Shown here piece after piece: positions 13,715 through 24,410 of a stretch of DNA of 64,000 nucleotides (positions are counted from its first letter, which is position 1; each line of letters starts with the position of its first letter). The notes beneath the pieces were generated by a model. It saw nothing but the letters and a program-made list of their open reading frames with translations. It had not been told where the DNA came from and made no database searches. This stretch comes from Cololabis saira (lineage: Eukaryota > Chordata > Actinopteri > Beloniformes > Belonidae), in NCBI RefSeq assembly GCF_033807715.1, contig NC_084591.1, forward strand, positions 43,178,868 to 43,242,867, given 5' to 3'. The translations under genes were made by a program, and so were the position numbers.

Positions 13715-13885
13715 TTTTTTAAGGTGAGTTTTTTTGGCCAATGTTTGGTCAAGGTTTTTCTCTGGAAAGGGGGCTCCGCCATTATTAATTTAATAATTGC
13801 TTGGGGGACATGTTTTGGGTATTTGGAAAGCATCAAGTGAAAACTTGTGTTGTACTCGACGCTGTATCCATAAAATTGAACTGGA
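13715..13885 (+). mobile_element. LINE 3' end fragment
   Basis: Matches in outline the 3' terminus of the LINE at 15360-16278: GTGAGTTTTTTTGGCCA, TAATAATTGCTTGGGG, a CATGTTTTGGGT block, then CGCTGTATCCATAAAATTGA. It is the same family with many substitutions. Confidence 0.65.
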
Positions 13886-15359
13886 TTGGAGTACTCAGGC
13901 CTACTCCAGAAAGATAGCCAATTGTCCTATGTTCACTGCCAGTGGCCAGCTTGCAAATAGCGATTGCCCTTTTTTACAACAGGGATACACAGACGTTAGG
14001 TGGGAATGGAGGGTTGTGGCGTCTATATTGCAGCGTCTTTGCCTGTTTTCTTTTCCAATACACAGGGAGACAAAGTGGAACAGACAAGGAGTCACAACAC
14101 AGACTCCTAAAATATGAGAATAAGTCCAAGTTAAGAGATGCTTGTATGTCTAGAACTTCCTGACTATCATACTGAATAAGCGACAGGAACATGCGTGCAA
14201 AAACATACGTCCATTTGACGGCACACCGAAAGCAACAAGTAACTAATTAGTAACTAATATTTTCTAACTATTTTCAACCTAACATGTATATTCTAAACGT
14301 GCACACAAATTACACATACTATTCCTGATAGAACAATCCAATCTTGGACTTAACAAATACATAGAAATAAGAACAGCAGTACAAAAAATTGACATTTTAA
14401 AAATGTTTAATAGTGAAACTTGACACCTGCACAAAACAGGTGGAAATAAGACCAGTTTTTTTCAAGTATTGTTTGGCCTATATGACAATATATGGCAGGT
14501 TTTCCACAACGTGAGTAAACAGCAGTGATAAGACATTATGCAGTTAAAAAGTCAAGATTGTTTCAGTTTGATACCATATCTCCTTTTTCAATATTAGATG
14601 AACAACAGACATAACACTCCACAATTCCATGTTCTTTATAGCTGCAAATATCACAATGGACAGAGATGTGGATCTACAACAGCTTTAAACCACAATATTT
14701 AGTCAGGTTCCTCAACAAATTTCATTCTGTCAGTTTTTCTGCAGATCCAATACATTTTCAAACATTTTTTTAAAACATTTTGTAATCATTAAACTTTACT
14801 TTACAAAATGACATCAATAAGAGTATGGCAGCATGTATCCTGCAAGCAGGACATTTGTTCCTCCACTTTCCGGTAGGCTGTTTTCCAATACCATCTCCTC
14901 ACCTCAGTGTCTAGTTAGTTGCACACTGAGACTCAACTTTATAATGGCAGTGTCTTTACATTAACCTTTTCAAGTAAAAGTGGATGTGTCACCACGATAG
15001 ATCGCTAGATGACATTAAGACATCTAAATGCTCCTTCTCATCTAATCAGGACCTTCAATCATGTTGAACAAAGAGAAATATCTTATCACTTACTGCAGAC
15101 ATGTGCAGCTGTACATGGATTACTAACTTTATGGTTATTCATTAATTTTTTTCAATTTTGGATTCTTATTTAGGTACGTCCGAATGACGAGAGGCAAGCC
15201 TATAATCATTGTTGACATTAAGGTTGAATTTTATAGATATGTCTCACTTATTAGCTAAGGCGGCGGGACCCGGCATGGATGTAGGTGGTGTTGTGCTACA
15301 CCAGTAAAAACAAAGCAGTAGAGTAGGTGATATGTTAGTTTGTTTTATAGTTTAAGTTA
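13886..15359. other. Intergenic DNA, nothing assigned
   Basis: AT-rich unique sequence. No coding region, TIR pair or long simple repeat is visible. Confidence 0.5.
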
Positions 15360-16278
15360 AGTTCAAATGTTCTTAATAAACATCTCAATTCTAGTAAAAA
15401 ACTGTTCACACAGAGAATTAAGCTTTATACTTGCGTATAAAGCCCAAAACGGCTTAGCTCCACATTATTTGCAGGACCTGATAGTGCCTTATGTTCCTGG
15501 CAGAGCTCTCCGTTCTCGGAGTGCAGGTTTACTCGTAGTTCCTAGAGTATCCAAATGTAGATTTGGAGGGTGGGCGTTCTGCTATCAGGCACCGTTACTA
15601 TGGAACCAACTTCCAATGTGGGTTAAGGAGGCTGACACCACCTCCACCTTTAAAACTAAACTTAAAACCTTTCTGTTTAGTAAAGCCTATAGTTAGTGTT
15701 TAGTAAACCTCTAGCTGGTGTTGGTAAATCTCTAGGTAGTGTAAACTCTAGTGTGTTAGAGTCAGTAGTCATAGTTGCAGCTATAGAACATAGTCTGGTA
15801 GATATGCTGCTATAGGCCTATGCTGCAGGGGGGCACCGACATGATCCACTGGGCGGTGTCCCTCACCCTTCTTCTCTTCTCCTCTTCCCTTCCTCTCTTC
15901 TCCATTTCCATTTTTATTTACTATAAGTATCTCATAGCTATCATTCTTGTCCATCGTTCCTGTAGTTTCTTGTGCTGGCCCCCTTTTTTCTCTGTTGTGC
16001 ATGTTTGCTGGCCGGAGCTTCGGGAGCTGCGTGCTGGCCTGCCCCCCCCCCCCCCGGTCATCCCGCTGCTGCTTCCACCTGCCTTCCCTCCTAAAGGGGA
16101 GTTTTTTCTTGCCACTGTTTGGCTTAAGGGCTTTCTCCCACTAGGGGAGTTTTTACCTGCCATTGTTTATGTAATAATTGCTCGGGGTTCATGTTCTGGG
16201 TCTCTGGAAGGCGTCTAGAGACAACATCTGTTGTATTAGACGCTATACAAATAAAATTGAATTGAATTGAATTGAATG
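15360..16278 (+). mobile_element. 5'-truncated L2/Rex1-type LINE: RT C-terminus and 3'UTR
   Basis: The frame ending at 15696 reads AYKAQNGLAPHYLQDLIVPY ... RALRSRSAGLLVVPRVSK ... FCYQAPLLWNQLP ... FKTKLKTFLFSKAYS-stop. This is the conserved C-terminal tail found after the reverse transcriptase in fish L2/Rex1-group LINEs. It is followed by a 3'UTR with a poly-C run (16043-16055) and a terminal tandem ATTGA repeat (about 16255-16278), the short-repeat tail typical of this group. Endonuclease and most of the RT are absent, so this is a dead truncated copy. Its frame is intact over about 100 codons, suggesting fairly recent insertion. Confidence 0.85.
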
Positions 16279-16499
16279 TTATTACTGTGACTGGTTATAT
16301 TGTCACTGTGAAACTGTGAAACAAACAAACAGACGCTGTGTCTTTTGTGATGCATAACTGCTGCTCCCACCTTGTCGGGTGTTGATCGTCGGTCTGATCT
16401 GCTCACTTGCCAAATGTACAGCAAGGCTTTTGTGCTGCAGGATTAAAACATGTTTATTTTCTAATGAGAAACAATCGTTTTAAGTTGACAAAGTTAAGG

Positions 16500-16830
16500 G
16501 ACTGCTGGTGGACATTGGCCAACAGCTTGTATTTTCACCAGAAATTGCCACACCCACCTTAAGACCTGACTTGGTACTCTTCTAAAAAGACGGTTTACAT
16601 CGTCAAGCACTGCTCCCTGGGAAAATTCAGTTGAAGAGACTTATGAGTACAAACACCTAGGCTATACTGAGCAAGCTGAAGCACAGAAGCCCACCCAGTG
16701 GGGATTTTGTGGCAATGTGGAGCATAAAACTACTAAAGGACCGGGAGAACTCGGTACACGTGGCCATCAAAGCTGCATCAGAGGCAGCAGAGAAAAGCAG
16801 GAATGATCCTTGCGGGGATCAAAGTAGTGG
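16500..16830 (+). pseudogene. Second decayed copy of the PD-(D/E)XK-like retrotransposon fragment
   Basis: The plus strand reads LLVDIGQQLVFSPEIATPTL, RPDLVLF-stop, and later IKAASEAAEKSR with frame breaks. It aligns with DKQLVFPTEVTQTTLRPDVV of the 12861-13402 copy. Too damaged to code for anything. Confidence 0.6.
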
Positions 16831-17955
16831 CCCGGGAGGTACAGTATGCAGTGAACTAGGTTAGACTCAGGAAATAGGACCCTCCTGCGATGCACAGTCT
16901 GTTGGGATGTCTGACATTTAACAGTAAGGCAGCTCTCATGACTAGGGATGCTACCTCAGGTTTGATCACCCTGTAGCCTTTTGATGAGGGAGTTTAGTGT
17001 AAATGTGAACATGTTTAGATTGAAACACAAAATGTTACTCTGTTAAGTTTAGAATTAACATGGATTTTGCTAAATTTGATTTTGCAAAGGGTACTCGGAG
17101 TCTAAGGCTGAGAATGTCCTTGTTTGTGTTATTATTCATAACTGGCTCCTTTGCTGGCAGACTTGTTCACATATTTGTCTGTAACCGGCCATCTTGGTTA
17201 CGATTGGTCTCTTTGGACAGCACTTACACTTACTTTTTTCTGTCTGTGTCCTATGTCGTCAAACTTTTTGTCGCTGCATCTATTGAGCACTTCCATTTTG
17301 TATTTGTACTGTAAGTTTCCAAGAATGTGCAAAATCGGTTCTTCAAACAAAGGAAAGTAAAGCAAGATAAAGAAAACCAAAAGCGTAATCAAAAAGTAGG
17401 CTCTTTTTAAAATCACATACTTCACATACTCATAGGTTTATTAAACCGAACACAGCTTTGGATCAAACGTCCACTCTGCCAACACCATCGTAAACGGCCT
17501 TGTTCTTGGTCAGCTCATGTTCTCTGGTCATATTATTACATTTTATTAACCCAAAACTTTCCACTTTGCTTGAGCCGAACTTGTTTATGACTGCGTAAAT
17601 ATAAAATAGTTGAAACAAATTGAATAAAGATTACGATTTAACTTTTAAAAGAAGCTATTCTGATTTTTGTATCAATTTCATTGCAAAAAAAAAATAATTA
17701 GACTCAGGGTCAGTGACGATAATCCTTATCTCAACTCATCTATTTGTTCAAATGACAACAAACACTACATTTATTTGAACTTTTAACAGTCTATAAATCT
17801 TGACTGGTACCTGCTATTTCAACTTAACGAGTCTCAACTACCTGCTCAAGTGTGGTAGTATCACAAACTGTGACAGAAGGTCCTGATATGTCAGAGAGGA
17901 TTTCTATCAAGTAGGAACAAATCATGAGAAATGACGACGTTTTGTCTGCACGAGT
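16831..17955 (-). other. Downstream flank and probable 3'UTR of cadps2
   Basis: Sequence following the cadps2 stop codon on the minus strand. AATAAA on the minus strand occurs at 17547-17542 and at 17442-17437, about 410 and 520 bases past the stop; either could be the polyadenylation signal. No repeat is recognised in 17400-17955. Where the transcript ends cannot be decided from sequence. Confidence 0.4.
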
Positions 17956-18126
17956 TTAGTCATCCTCCTCATCGCTGTCTCTCATGCTGATGCCCTGCAA
18001 ACCCCCGCCGGCTTTGACGGCGGCTGTAGCTTCCTCCATTGTCAGCCTGTTGTAGACGGTCTCGTAGCTCTTGCTGTTGAGCGTACCATCCAGTACACCC
18101 TGCAGCCTAAAGTCACGGTAGGTCTT
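17956..18126 (-). CDS. cadps2: cadps2 terminal coding exon
   Basis: The last 56 codons and stop of the Ca2+-dependent activator protein for secretion. Reads [56 protein letters not shown] (TAA at 17958-17956). The acidic DSDEEDD end is the family's C-terminal hallmark. The acceptor is CAG at 18129-18127 and the frame joins the previous exon as KIVK-KTYRDF. CAPS proteins prime dense-core vesicles for Ca2+-triggered exocytosis of neuropeptides and neurotrophins, acting with SNAREs at the plasma membrane through C2, PH and MUN-like regions; this part lies after the MUN-like region. Paralogue choice (cadps2 over cadps) rests on linkage to fezf1; the exon itself is similar in both. Confidence 0.95.
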   Translation of the reverse strand, partial: KTYRDFRLQGVLDGTLNSKSYETVYNRLTMEEATAAVKAGGGLQGISMRDSDEEDD

Positions 18127-18796
18127 CTGATAAGGGGAGAAGGTAGAGGGAGATAAATAAAAAGGAAAAAAGGCAAGAAATAGCTTCTTAGTACCATCTT
18201 AAGAATGTAGCTTGCAGGGGGAGGCGGCTGCTATTTGCCGTTTGAAAAGGACAAAAGCTGGAAGATTGAGGCTCAAGGACGTTCAGTCTTTTATTCGTCA
18301 CAGAAGGCACACTGAGGTGTGTGAGGGGTTTATACTTTCAAGTCAGGAGCTATTATCATTCTTCGTCTCATTGCTTTCTAGTTAAACTAGCAAACGATGA
18401 GAAGACAAAAGCAGTGGGAGGCAGCACACACAATTGAGCAGTTTCCTTTTTCATGTCTCTCAGCTTCTTCACACTGCTGCTTTCAAGGACACTTCAGTGT
18501 GCTTTCCACTTGTGTATTTTTTTTCTTCTTTTCTTTCACTGTCAGTTGTGACTGTTTTTTTTTTTACAGAGGAACACTTTAGTCACCTCACAGTGAGAGG
18601 ACTCAGGACTTGAGCAGCTGCTGGGGTTTTTGGGGGAGTCTGCATGTGCTCCATGTGTGCTCACAAGCTTTCTCCAGTAACCTCTCTCTGCAGCTCTCTG
18701 TTATTAGCCCTGTGAAAGACTGACTAGTTGTCCAATGTGCACCTTTTTTCCGCAGGCTTAATTTGAAAATAAAATGAAAATCTTAAATTTGATTAC
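18127..18796 (-). other. cadps2 intron between the last two exons
   Basis: 670 bases with donor GTAATC at 18796 and acceptor CAG at 18129-18127. Low-complexity T-rich tracts at 18515-18565. No repeat identified. Confidence 0.85.
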
Positions 18797-18901
18797 CTTC
18801 ACAATCTTGATGAGTGTCTTTAACTGGTACATGTGAAGCTGCAGGTCCAGTCTATCAGTCAACCACACACACACCGCCTTCATTGAGCTAGTGTACCATT
18901 C
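18797..18901 (-). CDS. cadps2: cadps2 penultimate coding exon
   Basis: 105 nt, 35 codons, phase 0 on both sides. Reads [35 protein letters not shown]. The block [18 protein letters not shown] is strongly conserved in CAPS proteins, where it lies near the C-terminal end of the MUN-like region. The acceptor is CAG just above 18901 and the donor GTAATC below 18797. It joins upstream to ...YIEKVFN and downstream to KTYRDF without a frame change. Confidence 0.95.
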
Positions 18902-19313
18902 CTGTCAAAAGCAGAAAAAAATGACATGCTTTTTATTTCTGAAAGAGGAAACAAGAATGAAAGTGAAAAATGGTGACCAAAGCTTAATTTGTAAACATCA
19001 GACACAGTTCATACAATACTTGAAATTTGTCCAAAGCTTTGTTTTCATACATTATGCTTTAGGATTTCCAAATTGAGTCCCAGATAAGTTACTTTTACAT
19101 GATCTGGTTTTGGACTTCACCTGGCTCAACAAGGTCCATGTCAACTGTTAGGGGACACTGATGTCGAACGGGATACTTGAACAAGACATAAGGTGTGTCC
19201 CAATTCAGGGGTTGGGTCCTTCTGAGGACGTGGTCTTCGTAGGCCACGCCTTCGAAGACCGCGAGGCCGTACCGAAGGCTGGACGGACGCTAGTGAAATG
19301 AGACGGTCTAGCC

Positions 19314-19820
19314 CGGGGGTCGGCAACCCGCGGCTCTAGAGCCGCATGCGGCTCTTTAGCGCCGCCCTAGTGGCTCCTGGAGCTCTTTCAAAAATGTTTG
19401 ACCTTTTTTTTCCTTTTTTCCGTCTTTTTTCTTTTTTTTTCCTTTCCTTTTTTTCTCTTTTTTTCTTCTTTATTTTCTTTTCTTCTTTTTTTCCTTTTTT
19501 CTTCTTTTTTCCTTTATTCTCTCTTTTTTCTTCCTTTTTCCTTTCCTTTTTAATCTTGACATTTCAACTTTTGACTTTTTTCACGAAATTTTGACTATTT
19601 CCTCGACATTTCGACTTTTTTCTCACAGTTCGACTTTTTTCTTGAAGTCCATAATGAAAAAAAAAATCTTCCCCCAGTTATAACTAATATTGAAACATGC
19701 TGCATGTGTTGCCTTCATTCTAAGGCTGATACAAGACATTTTTTGCGGCTCCAGACATATTATTTTTTTGTGTTTTTGGTCCAATATGGCTCTTTCAACA
19801 TTTTGGGTTGCCGACCCCTG
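19314..19820. mobile_element. Non-autonomous hAT element (GGGTCGGCAACC ends)
   Basis: Starts CGGGGGTCGGCAACCC and ends GGTTGCCGACCCCTG, inverted copies of each other. The flanks are GTCTAGCC (19306-19313) and ATCTAGCC (19821-19828), an 8-bp target-site duplication with one mismatch, diagnostic of hAT. Internally it has a pyrimidine-rich tract (about 19400-19550), then alternating CGACATTTCGACTTTTTTCT-like units (19560-19650) that also occur in the foldback element at 37384-37905. Confidence 0.85.
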
Positions 19821-19889
19821 ATCTAGCCTGTGGGGGATTTCCTGGTTGCGTCACCAGCTGTTCCCGCCCTTGACCTACGTCACTAAACA

Positions 19890-19995
19890 AAGTAGAAAGA
19901 AAGAAAGATAGACAGACAGCAAGATAGACAGCAAGATAGACAGAAAGAAAGAAAGAAAACACGATAGAAAAGAAAGAAAGAACCAAAAAAAAAAA
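19890..19995. repeat. (GAAA)n/(GATA) purine-rich simple repeat
   Basis: Interrupted AGAAAGAAAGAAAGATAGAC units inside the Harbinger-like element. Confidence 0.85.
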
Positions 19996-20437
19996 AAGAA
20001 ATGGAGCCAGAAGTTTTGTTTTTGTTTTTTTTATTTTTCATTTTGTTGGAGGAGGAAGAGAGGCGTGTCCGCCGGCGCCGGCGGGTGCTGTATGTGCGGC
20101 TGAGGGAGGACCAAATATTAAATAAACCAAATAATAACCAAATAATAAATAGGACTAAATATTTTTCTGACTGTGCGCAATGAATCTTGGGATATGGTGG
20201 GCCGTGGAGGATACAACCGATGGATCCTTCAAACGGCGGGAAAAGAAGGCTGCATTTGTGGGCTGCATTTGAAGGAGCCTTCGAAATGGGACAGCCTTCG
20301 GCGCACCGCTGTGACGTAATCGGCCTTCAAATCCAGCCCTCGAAGGACGCAGCCCCTGAATTGGGACACAGCTATAATGTGGACTTGAGCGGATATTATA
20401 GGACTGTTCGAAGACTACTATGCAAGCAACCCAGATG

Positions 20438-21180
20438 CAGAGGTGGGTAGTAACGGGTTACATTTACTCTGTTACATTTACCTGAGTAAGTTTTGGGAAA
20501 TTCTGTACTTTTAGGAGTAGTTTTGAATCACTATACTTTTTACTTGAGTAGATTTGTGAAGAAGAAACTGTTCCTATTACTCTGCTACATTAGGCTACGT
20601 TGAGCTGTTACTTTTCTTTTATCCCTTTTATCCGCATACGCGTCAATCTCATCACATCACTGGGTGATTCTTTGGGAAAAATGTTTGTTTTTGCATGTTT
20701 TGTCACATTTACACAGACTCAAACACACACAGAGTTTCTATGAGTTCATGGGCTTGTTCTAGTTCTGCCTGGTTAAAAAAGAAAAGTACAAAGGCTTGAA
20801 ATTTTGTGCTACTTGTGCTTAATTTATTTTTTTATTCTGTTATTTTATTTATTTTATTATTTATTAAAGTACTTGAATTTACTTTAAGATTATTTTAATG
20901 TAAGCTATTTTTTATTTATTTTATTATTTTATTGATTTAATTTGCCTGAAGATGATTATTTTGTACTTTTGTCTGTTTGAATGGTTGTGTTAAAAAATAA
21001 ATAAATCAGACGTTACTCAACAGTTACTCAGTACTTGAGTAGTTTTTTCACCAAGTACTTTTTTACTTTTACTCAAGTAATTATTTAGATAACTACTTTT
21101 TACTTCTACTTGAGTCATATTATTCTGAAGTAACAGTACTTTTACTTGAGTACAATTTTTGGCTACTCTACCCACCTCTG
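20438..21180. mobile_element. Non-autonomous hAT element (CAGAGGTGGGTAG ends)
   Basis: TIRs CAGAGGTGGGTAG and CTACCCACCTCTG. The flanks CCCAGATG (20430-20437) and GCCAGATG (21181-21188) form an 8-bp target-site duplication with one mismatch. Both arms carry the ACTTGAGTA / TACTCAAGTA motif repeated in inverse orientation. There is no coding capacity. It interrupts sequence related to an R2/R4-like LINE. Confidence 0.88.
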
Positions 21181-21690
21181 GCCAGATGATACATGCAGAG
21201 GATGTGGGAGCTTTGGATGCTTCAAAGCCCGAGGTGGAGGATGAATGAGCGAAGATCATGTGGAACTTCCAAAAAATCCAGACTGATAAACTGCTGACGG
21301 CTAACCAACCGGACATAGTGGTGGTTGATAAAGTGGCAATCCCAAGATACAGCAATATTAAGAAGGAGGAACTTGAGAAACCGGAAAAGTACCAGGGGTT
21401 GAAAGAGTAGATAGAGAAGATCTGGAAGGTGAAGACAGCAGTTGGAGCGTGGCTCCAGCAGATCTGAGGAACATCATCAGTGATCTCGGTCTACCAAAGC
21501 ATAGACAGCAAAAATAGCACACAGAACGTCCAAGCTGCCAGACCTCTGGTGGAGGACCCGAGCTTGAAGAAGGGCAACCGCCCACAGAGGAATGGGCAAT
21601 GTGAAGTGTTACAATGCTTCAGGAAAGCAAAGCAGGAGCAGATTGGTAGAATATACCTCCTTTATGACTATAGGCAGGGGTGTAGCTGAA
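21181..21690 (+). pseudogene. C-terminal fragment of an R2/R4-like LINE with restriction-like endonuclease
   Basis: With frame breaks it reads AKIMWNFQKIQTDKLLTANQ, PDIVVVDK ... VAIPRYSNIKKEELEKPEKY, QGLKE-stop and IEKIWKVKTAVGAWLQQI. The QPDIVVVDK ... AIP ... EKYQGLKEE layout is the endonuclease end of an element family whose reverse transcriptase is seen on the minus strand at 59745-62260. Stop codons and shifts make it dead. The 20371-20437 segment left of the hAT insertion is probably part of the same copy. Confidence 0.65.
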
Positions 21691-21741
21691 TGCTTAACTA
21701 CAGTTAAAACTCACTTTGATTGGGATTGTAGCTAGTTGATG

Positions 21742-22713
21742 TTAAAGGTATTGTGACATCATTTTTAACATGCTTTTAACACTATTAAAAGTCTTGGCCA
21801 ACATCCCTCAAATGTGTCTAAAAGAGTGTAACAAGAAAAACTTCACTCTAGTACTCCATTCCTGGCTTTTTATTACAGTGTTTTTTTGCCCCGTGAAAAA
21901 CGGGTCCTTTTTCCCCTTTCCTGTCAATCATTGCGCCGCTCCTCCTCCAAACCTCCTCCAACCAACCGCTACACACTTCTGCCGTCTTCACACACACGCG
22001 CGCACACCAAACCACAAACACCGACACACAGCCCAGACAGGGCGACTACAGCCCGGGGATGAAGTCCAACCGGGACCAGAGGACCGGGACCGCAGCTCCC
22101 CGCGAGCAATACGCTCACAGCGGCATCGGAGAGTTAAGCTGGGAGCGACAGGCGAAGCATGCACGGAAAAGCAGCAGGGCGAAGCAGACAGTCCACAGCA
22201 AACAATCATAAAAATAAAGGCATGCAAGCAGCAGTGTCCTCTTATCTTAAGTCCAGTCAGTGGCCGCGGGTCTTCTTAGCAGTTTTCCTCCGGTGATTAG
22301 AACAGAAGAGGCTCTAAACAGCTCCTTGTTAAGCCTGATTTATGGTTCCGCGTTAAATCGACGCAGAGCCTACGCCGTAGGGTTCAGCGTACGTAGCGCG
22401 TCGCTGCGTAACCCTACGCCGTAGGGTCTGCGTCGGTGTAACGCGGAACCATAAATCAGCCTTTATGGTGCGCTGGAGAGGAGAGGACGCAGGGAGCTGG
22501 GTGAAGGGGGCGGTGATTTAGCGGGCCCTGACGTCACGGCCCGCCACCAAACCAGGTGCGCCGTTTTTGCATAGTTATGCGGAAAATCCCAGAAAGCACA
22601 CAATACACTGAATGTTAAAAGTTCGTTGTTTTTTGGGTGTAATTGATGTCAAGACACCCAACAAAACACAAAAAATCAAGAAAAATGTGTTTTTCATGTC
22701 ACAATACCTTTAA
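21742..22713. mobile_element. piggyBac-like miniature element, TTAA flanked
   Basis: The left end is TTAA-AGGTATTGTGACAT and the right end ATGTCACAATACCT-TTAA: 14-bp perfect inverted ends with TTAA on both sides, as expected for piggyBac targets. The interior has no transposase. It carries a GC-rich palindromic miniature element at 22328-22464. Confidence 0.75.
22328..22464. mobile_element. Palindromic GC-rich miniature element (intact copy)
   Basis: Left end TTA-AGCCTGATTTATGGTTCC and right end GGAACCATAAATCAGCCT-TTA are inverted copies with TTA on both outer sides, consistent with a PIF/Harbinger TWA target. The inner arms are CGACGCAGAGCCTACGCCGT and ACCCTACGCCGTAGGGTCTG. It has no coding capacity. 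It is the best-preserved copy in the window and lies inside the TTAA-flanked element. Confidence 0.85.
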
Positions 22714-22736
22714 AATAATGAAATGAAAACTGTTCA

Positions 22737-22938
22737 TTTTTTTTATTTTTTTTTTTAGATTTTTTGGGCTCTAGTGGCCCTTTATTGAGATGCAGACTGG
22801 AAAGGGGTAGAGAGAGAGAACGGGGAAGACACGCAGCAAAGGTGCGCGGGCTGGATTCGAACCCGCGACCGCTGCAGGAGGAGGACTGAAGCCTCAGTAT
22901 ATGAGCCGCCACTTAAACCACTGCGCCACCGAGCGGCC
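22737..22938 (-). mobile_element. tRNA-derived SINE
   Basis: On the minus strand: A-box-like TGGCGCAGTGG (22928-22918), then B-box GGTTCGAATCC (22863-22853), a tRNA-unrelated body including TCTCTCTCTACCCC and AATAAAGGGCCACTAGAGCC, and an A-rich tail (22759-22737). A related degraded copy lies at 34205-34372. Polymerase III promoter boxes are visible; activity is unknown. Confidence 0.8.
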
Positions 22939-23378
22939 GAAAACTGTTCAATTTTAAGTTAATGTAAATTCTATAGATTTTGCTGTTAAGGACATTGAGC
23001 ACAAAATGCTATTCAGTGTAACAACAACATGATGATGATTAAAATGTGTGTGAGAGACTTAAAGAAGCAGCACTATGTAACTCTTCCTCCTTAATATAAT
23101 ATTTCCAGAGTCATTGTGATGGTACATCAACTTCCAACAGGTTTAATGAACCTCTGTCATGGTCTGAGGGGTCTGTATCGCCTTCACTGGCACTATGTAA
23201 CTTTGAGGAGCATGGTAGGAACCCTGCCACACTAAAAAACTACACATTTTTACGGCTTTGACTGCTTTACGGCATACGTCACTTCCCCCTCCTTCCCGAT
23301 TCGTAGTCGAGACGAAAATGGGCGGGGCGTGGAGCGCAGAGCTCAGGTTGGTGGTGAGCTGAACGCAGAGTTGGTATC

Positions 23379-23519
23379 ATGGCCGAAGCAGCGAAAAAAA
23401 TGAAGAAAATAAAAGTTTTATCGGAGGAGGCGAAAAAAAGAAAGCGGGAGAGTAACAAGCTAAATGCCCGGTGGAGAATAAACATTGGCCCAGCGTTCTC
23501 TCGCTACAAGCCCTTGTAG
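23379..23519 (+). pseudogene. 46-codon lysine/arginine-rich frame, likely the start of a transposon ORF
   Basis: Reads MAEAAKKMKKIKVLSEEAKK, RKRESNKLNARWRINIGPAF, SRYKPL-stop. A basic N-terminus of this type (SEEAKKRKRES ... INIG-AF-RW) is familiar from fish transposon-encoded proteins, but I cannot name the family. It ends in a stop, so it is either a fragment or decayed. GC-rich DNA with promoter-like GGGCGGGGC precedes it at 23320. Confidence 0.4.
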
Positions 23520-23679
23520 CCGTCGTCTTGGACAAGAGATGGTTGAAGGATGTAAAGACGTTCATCACCTTCAGGTATGCACTTTTGTCAACACCTATGT
23601 CAGTGTGTTTTACAAAAACAATTATCCTGAAACTACTACAGCTGGTGTACGTGTTGCTACTGTATCAAATGTCAATATC

Positions 23680-23810
23680 TACCGTAGATGACCAAATAGT
23701 CGCCCGCGCGCAAATACGCGCCTGTGCTCTAATAGCTGCCGGGGTCCGAGCCCATTTGGCATAAAAAACGCCGGTTCAATTAAACGCCCGGGCGACTACC
23801 GGTAATAACC
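23680..23810. repeat. Short inverted-repeat element (TACCGTAGATGACCA end)
   Basis: Starts TACCGTAGATGACCAAATAG and contains TCGCCCG ... CGGGCGA arms that pair with each other. A related segment lies at 26070-26166, which ends in the inverse of the same start. The two may be separate short elements or the two ends of one 2.5-kb element. Confidence 0.55.
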
Positions 23811-24410
23811 TGGTAATAACAGTGTATTTGCATTGAATTGTGTACAGTATCGTTCATACTGCTCTGATCAGCTCCGTGTGTCGCCGTTACACAGACAAAC
23901 TGTCTTTGTATATCAGAGCATGTGAGCGGATTGAAGCGGCGAGAATTTCCGCTCCTCGCTCACAAAGGTTGTCACCGCTCTGCTCCTCCCTCAAAGTCGC
24001 AAAAAAATGCTCCACCCATAACCGCTCAGCGCTCCAGTAACACTGCACCCCGCTCCGCTCCAAAAATGTTTGCATGCATATAAAATGCACATGTTTACCT
24101 GAAGTCTGTGTACTGGAACTCGAGGCCGGTTTTGGGGCAGGGGTGGGCTGTTCCCACACCCAAACGTGCATCCTGCCCACACGATCAAAGGTTATGGGGA
24201 TTCTTTATTATTTATAATTTTATTTTTTTATATATTAAAATCCCAAAATATCTGTACCGTTTCTGATTGGGTGTGTGCACTGCGAATCATTTTTAGACAC
24301 AACAAAGAACGCGTACCGCATAAGTTGTATCTCGGCGGAGGAACCCGGCGTCCCAGCAAAATGAGAAGAGAAAAAAGAGGTTTTCTGAAGAGCAGACAGC
24401 GCACAACTGA

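Larger units (their letters stand above)
19194..20370. mobile_element. Harbinger-like TIR element with GTCCCAATT ends, split by a hAT insertion
   Basis: Terminal inverted repeats TGTGTCCCAATTCAGGGG (19194-19211) and CCCCTGAATTGGGACACA (20353-20370) match perfectly over 18 bases. CGAAGG/CCTTCG subterminal motifs occur inside both ends. A 507-bp hAT-type element sits inside at 19314-19820, so the original length was about 660 bp. The flanking trinucleotides (TAA left, TAT right, if one G is added to the TIR) are near the TWA target of PIF/Harbinger, but not identical. The related element at 57744-58947 supports that class. Confidence 0.75.

Noticed and set aside
22853..22938. tRNA gene on the minus strand
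   Set aside because: A- and B-box-like motifs are present, but the sequence does not close into a cloverleaf and is followed by a SINE body and A-rich tail also seen at 34205-34372.
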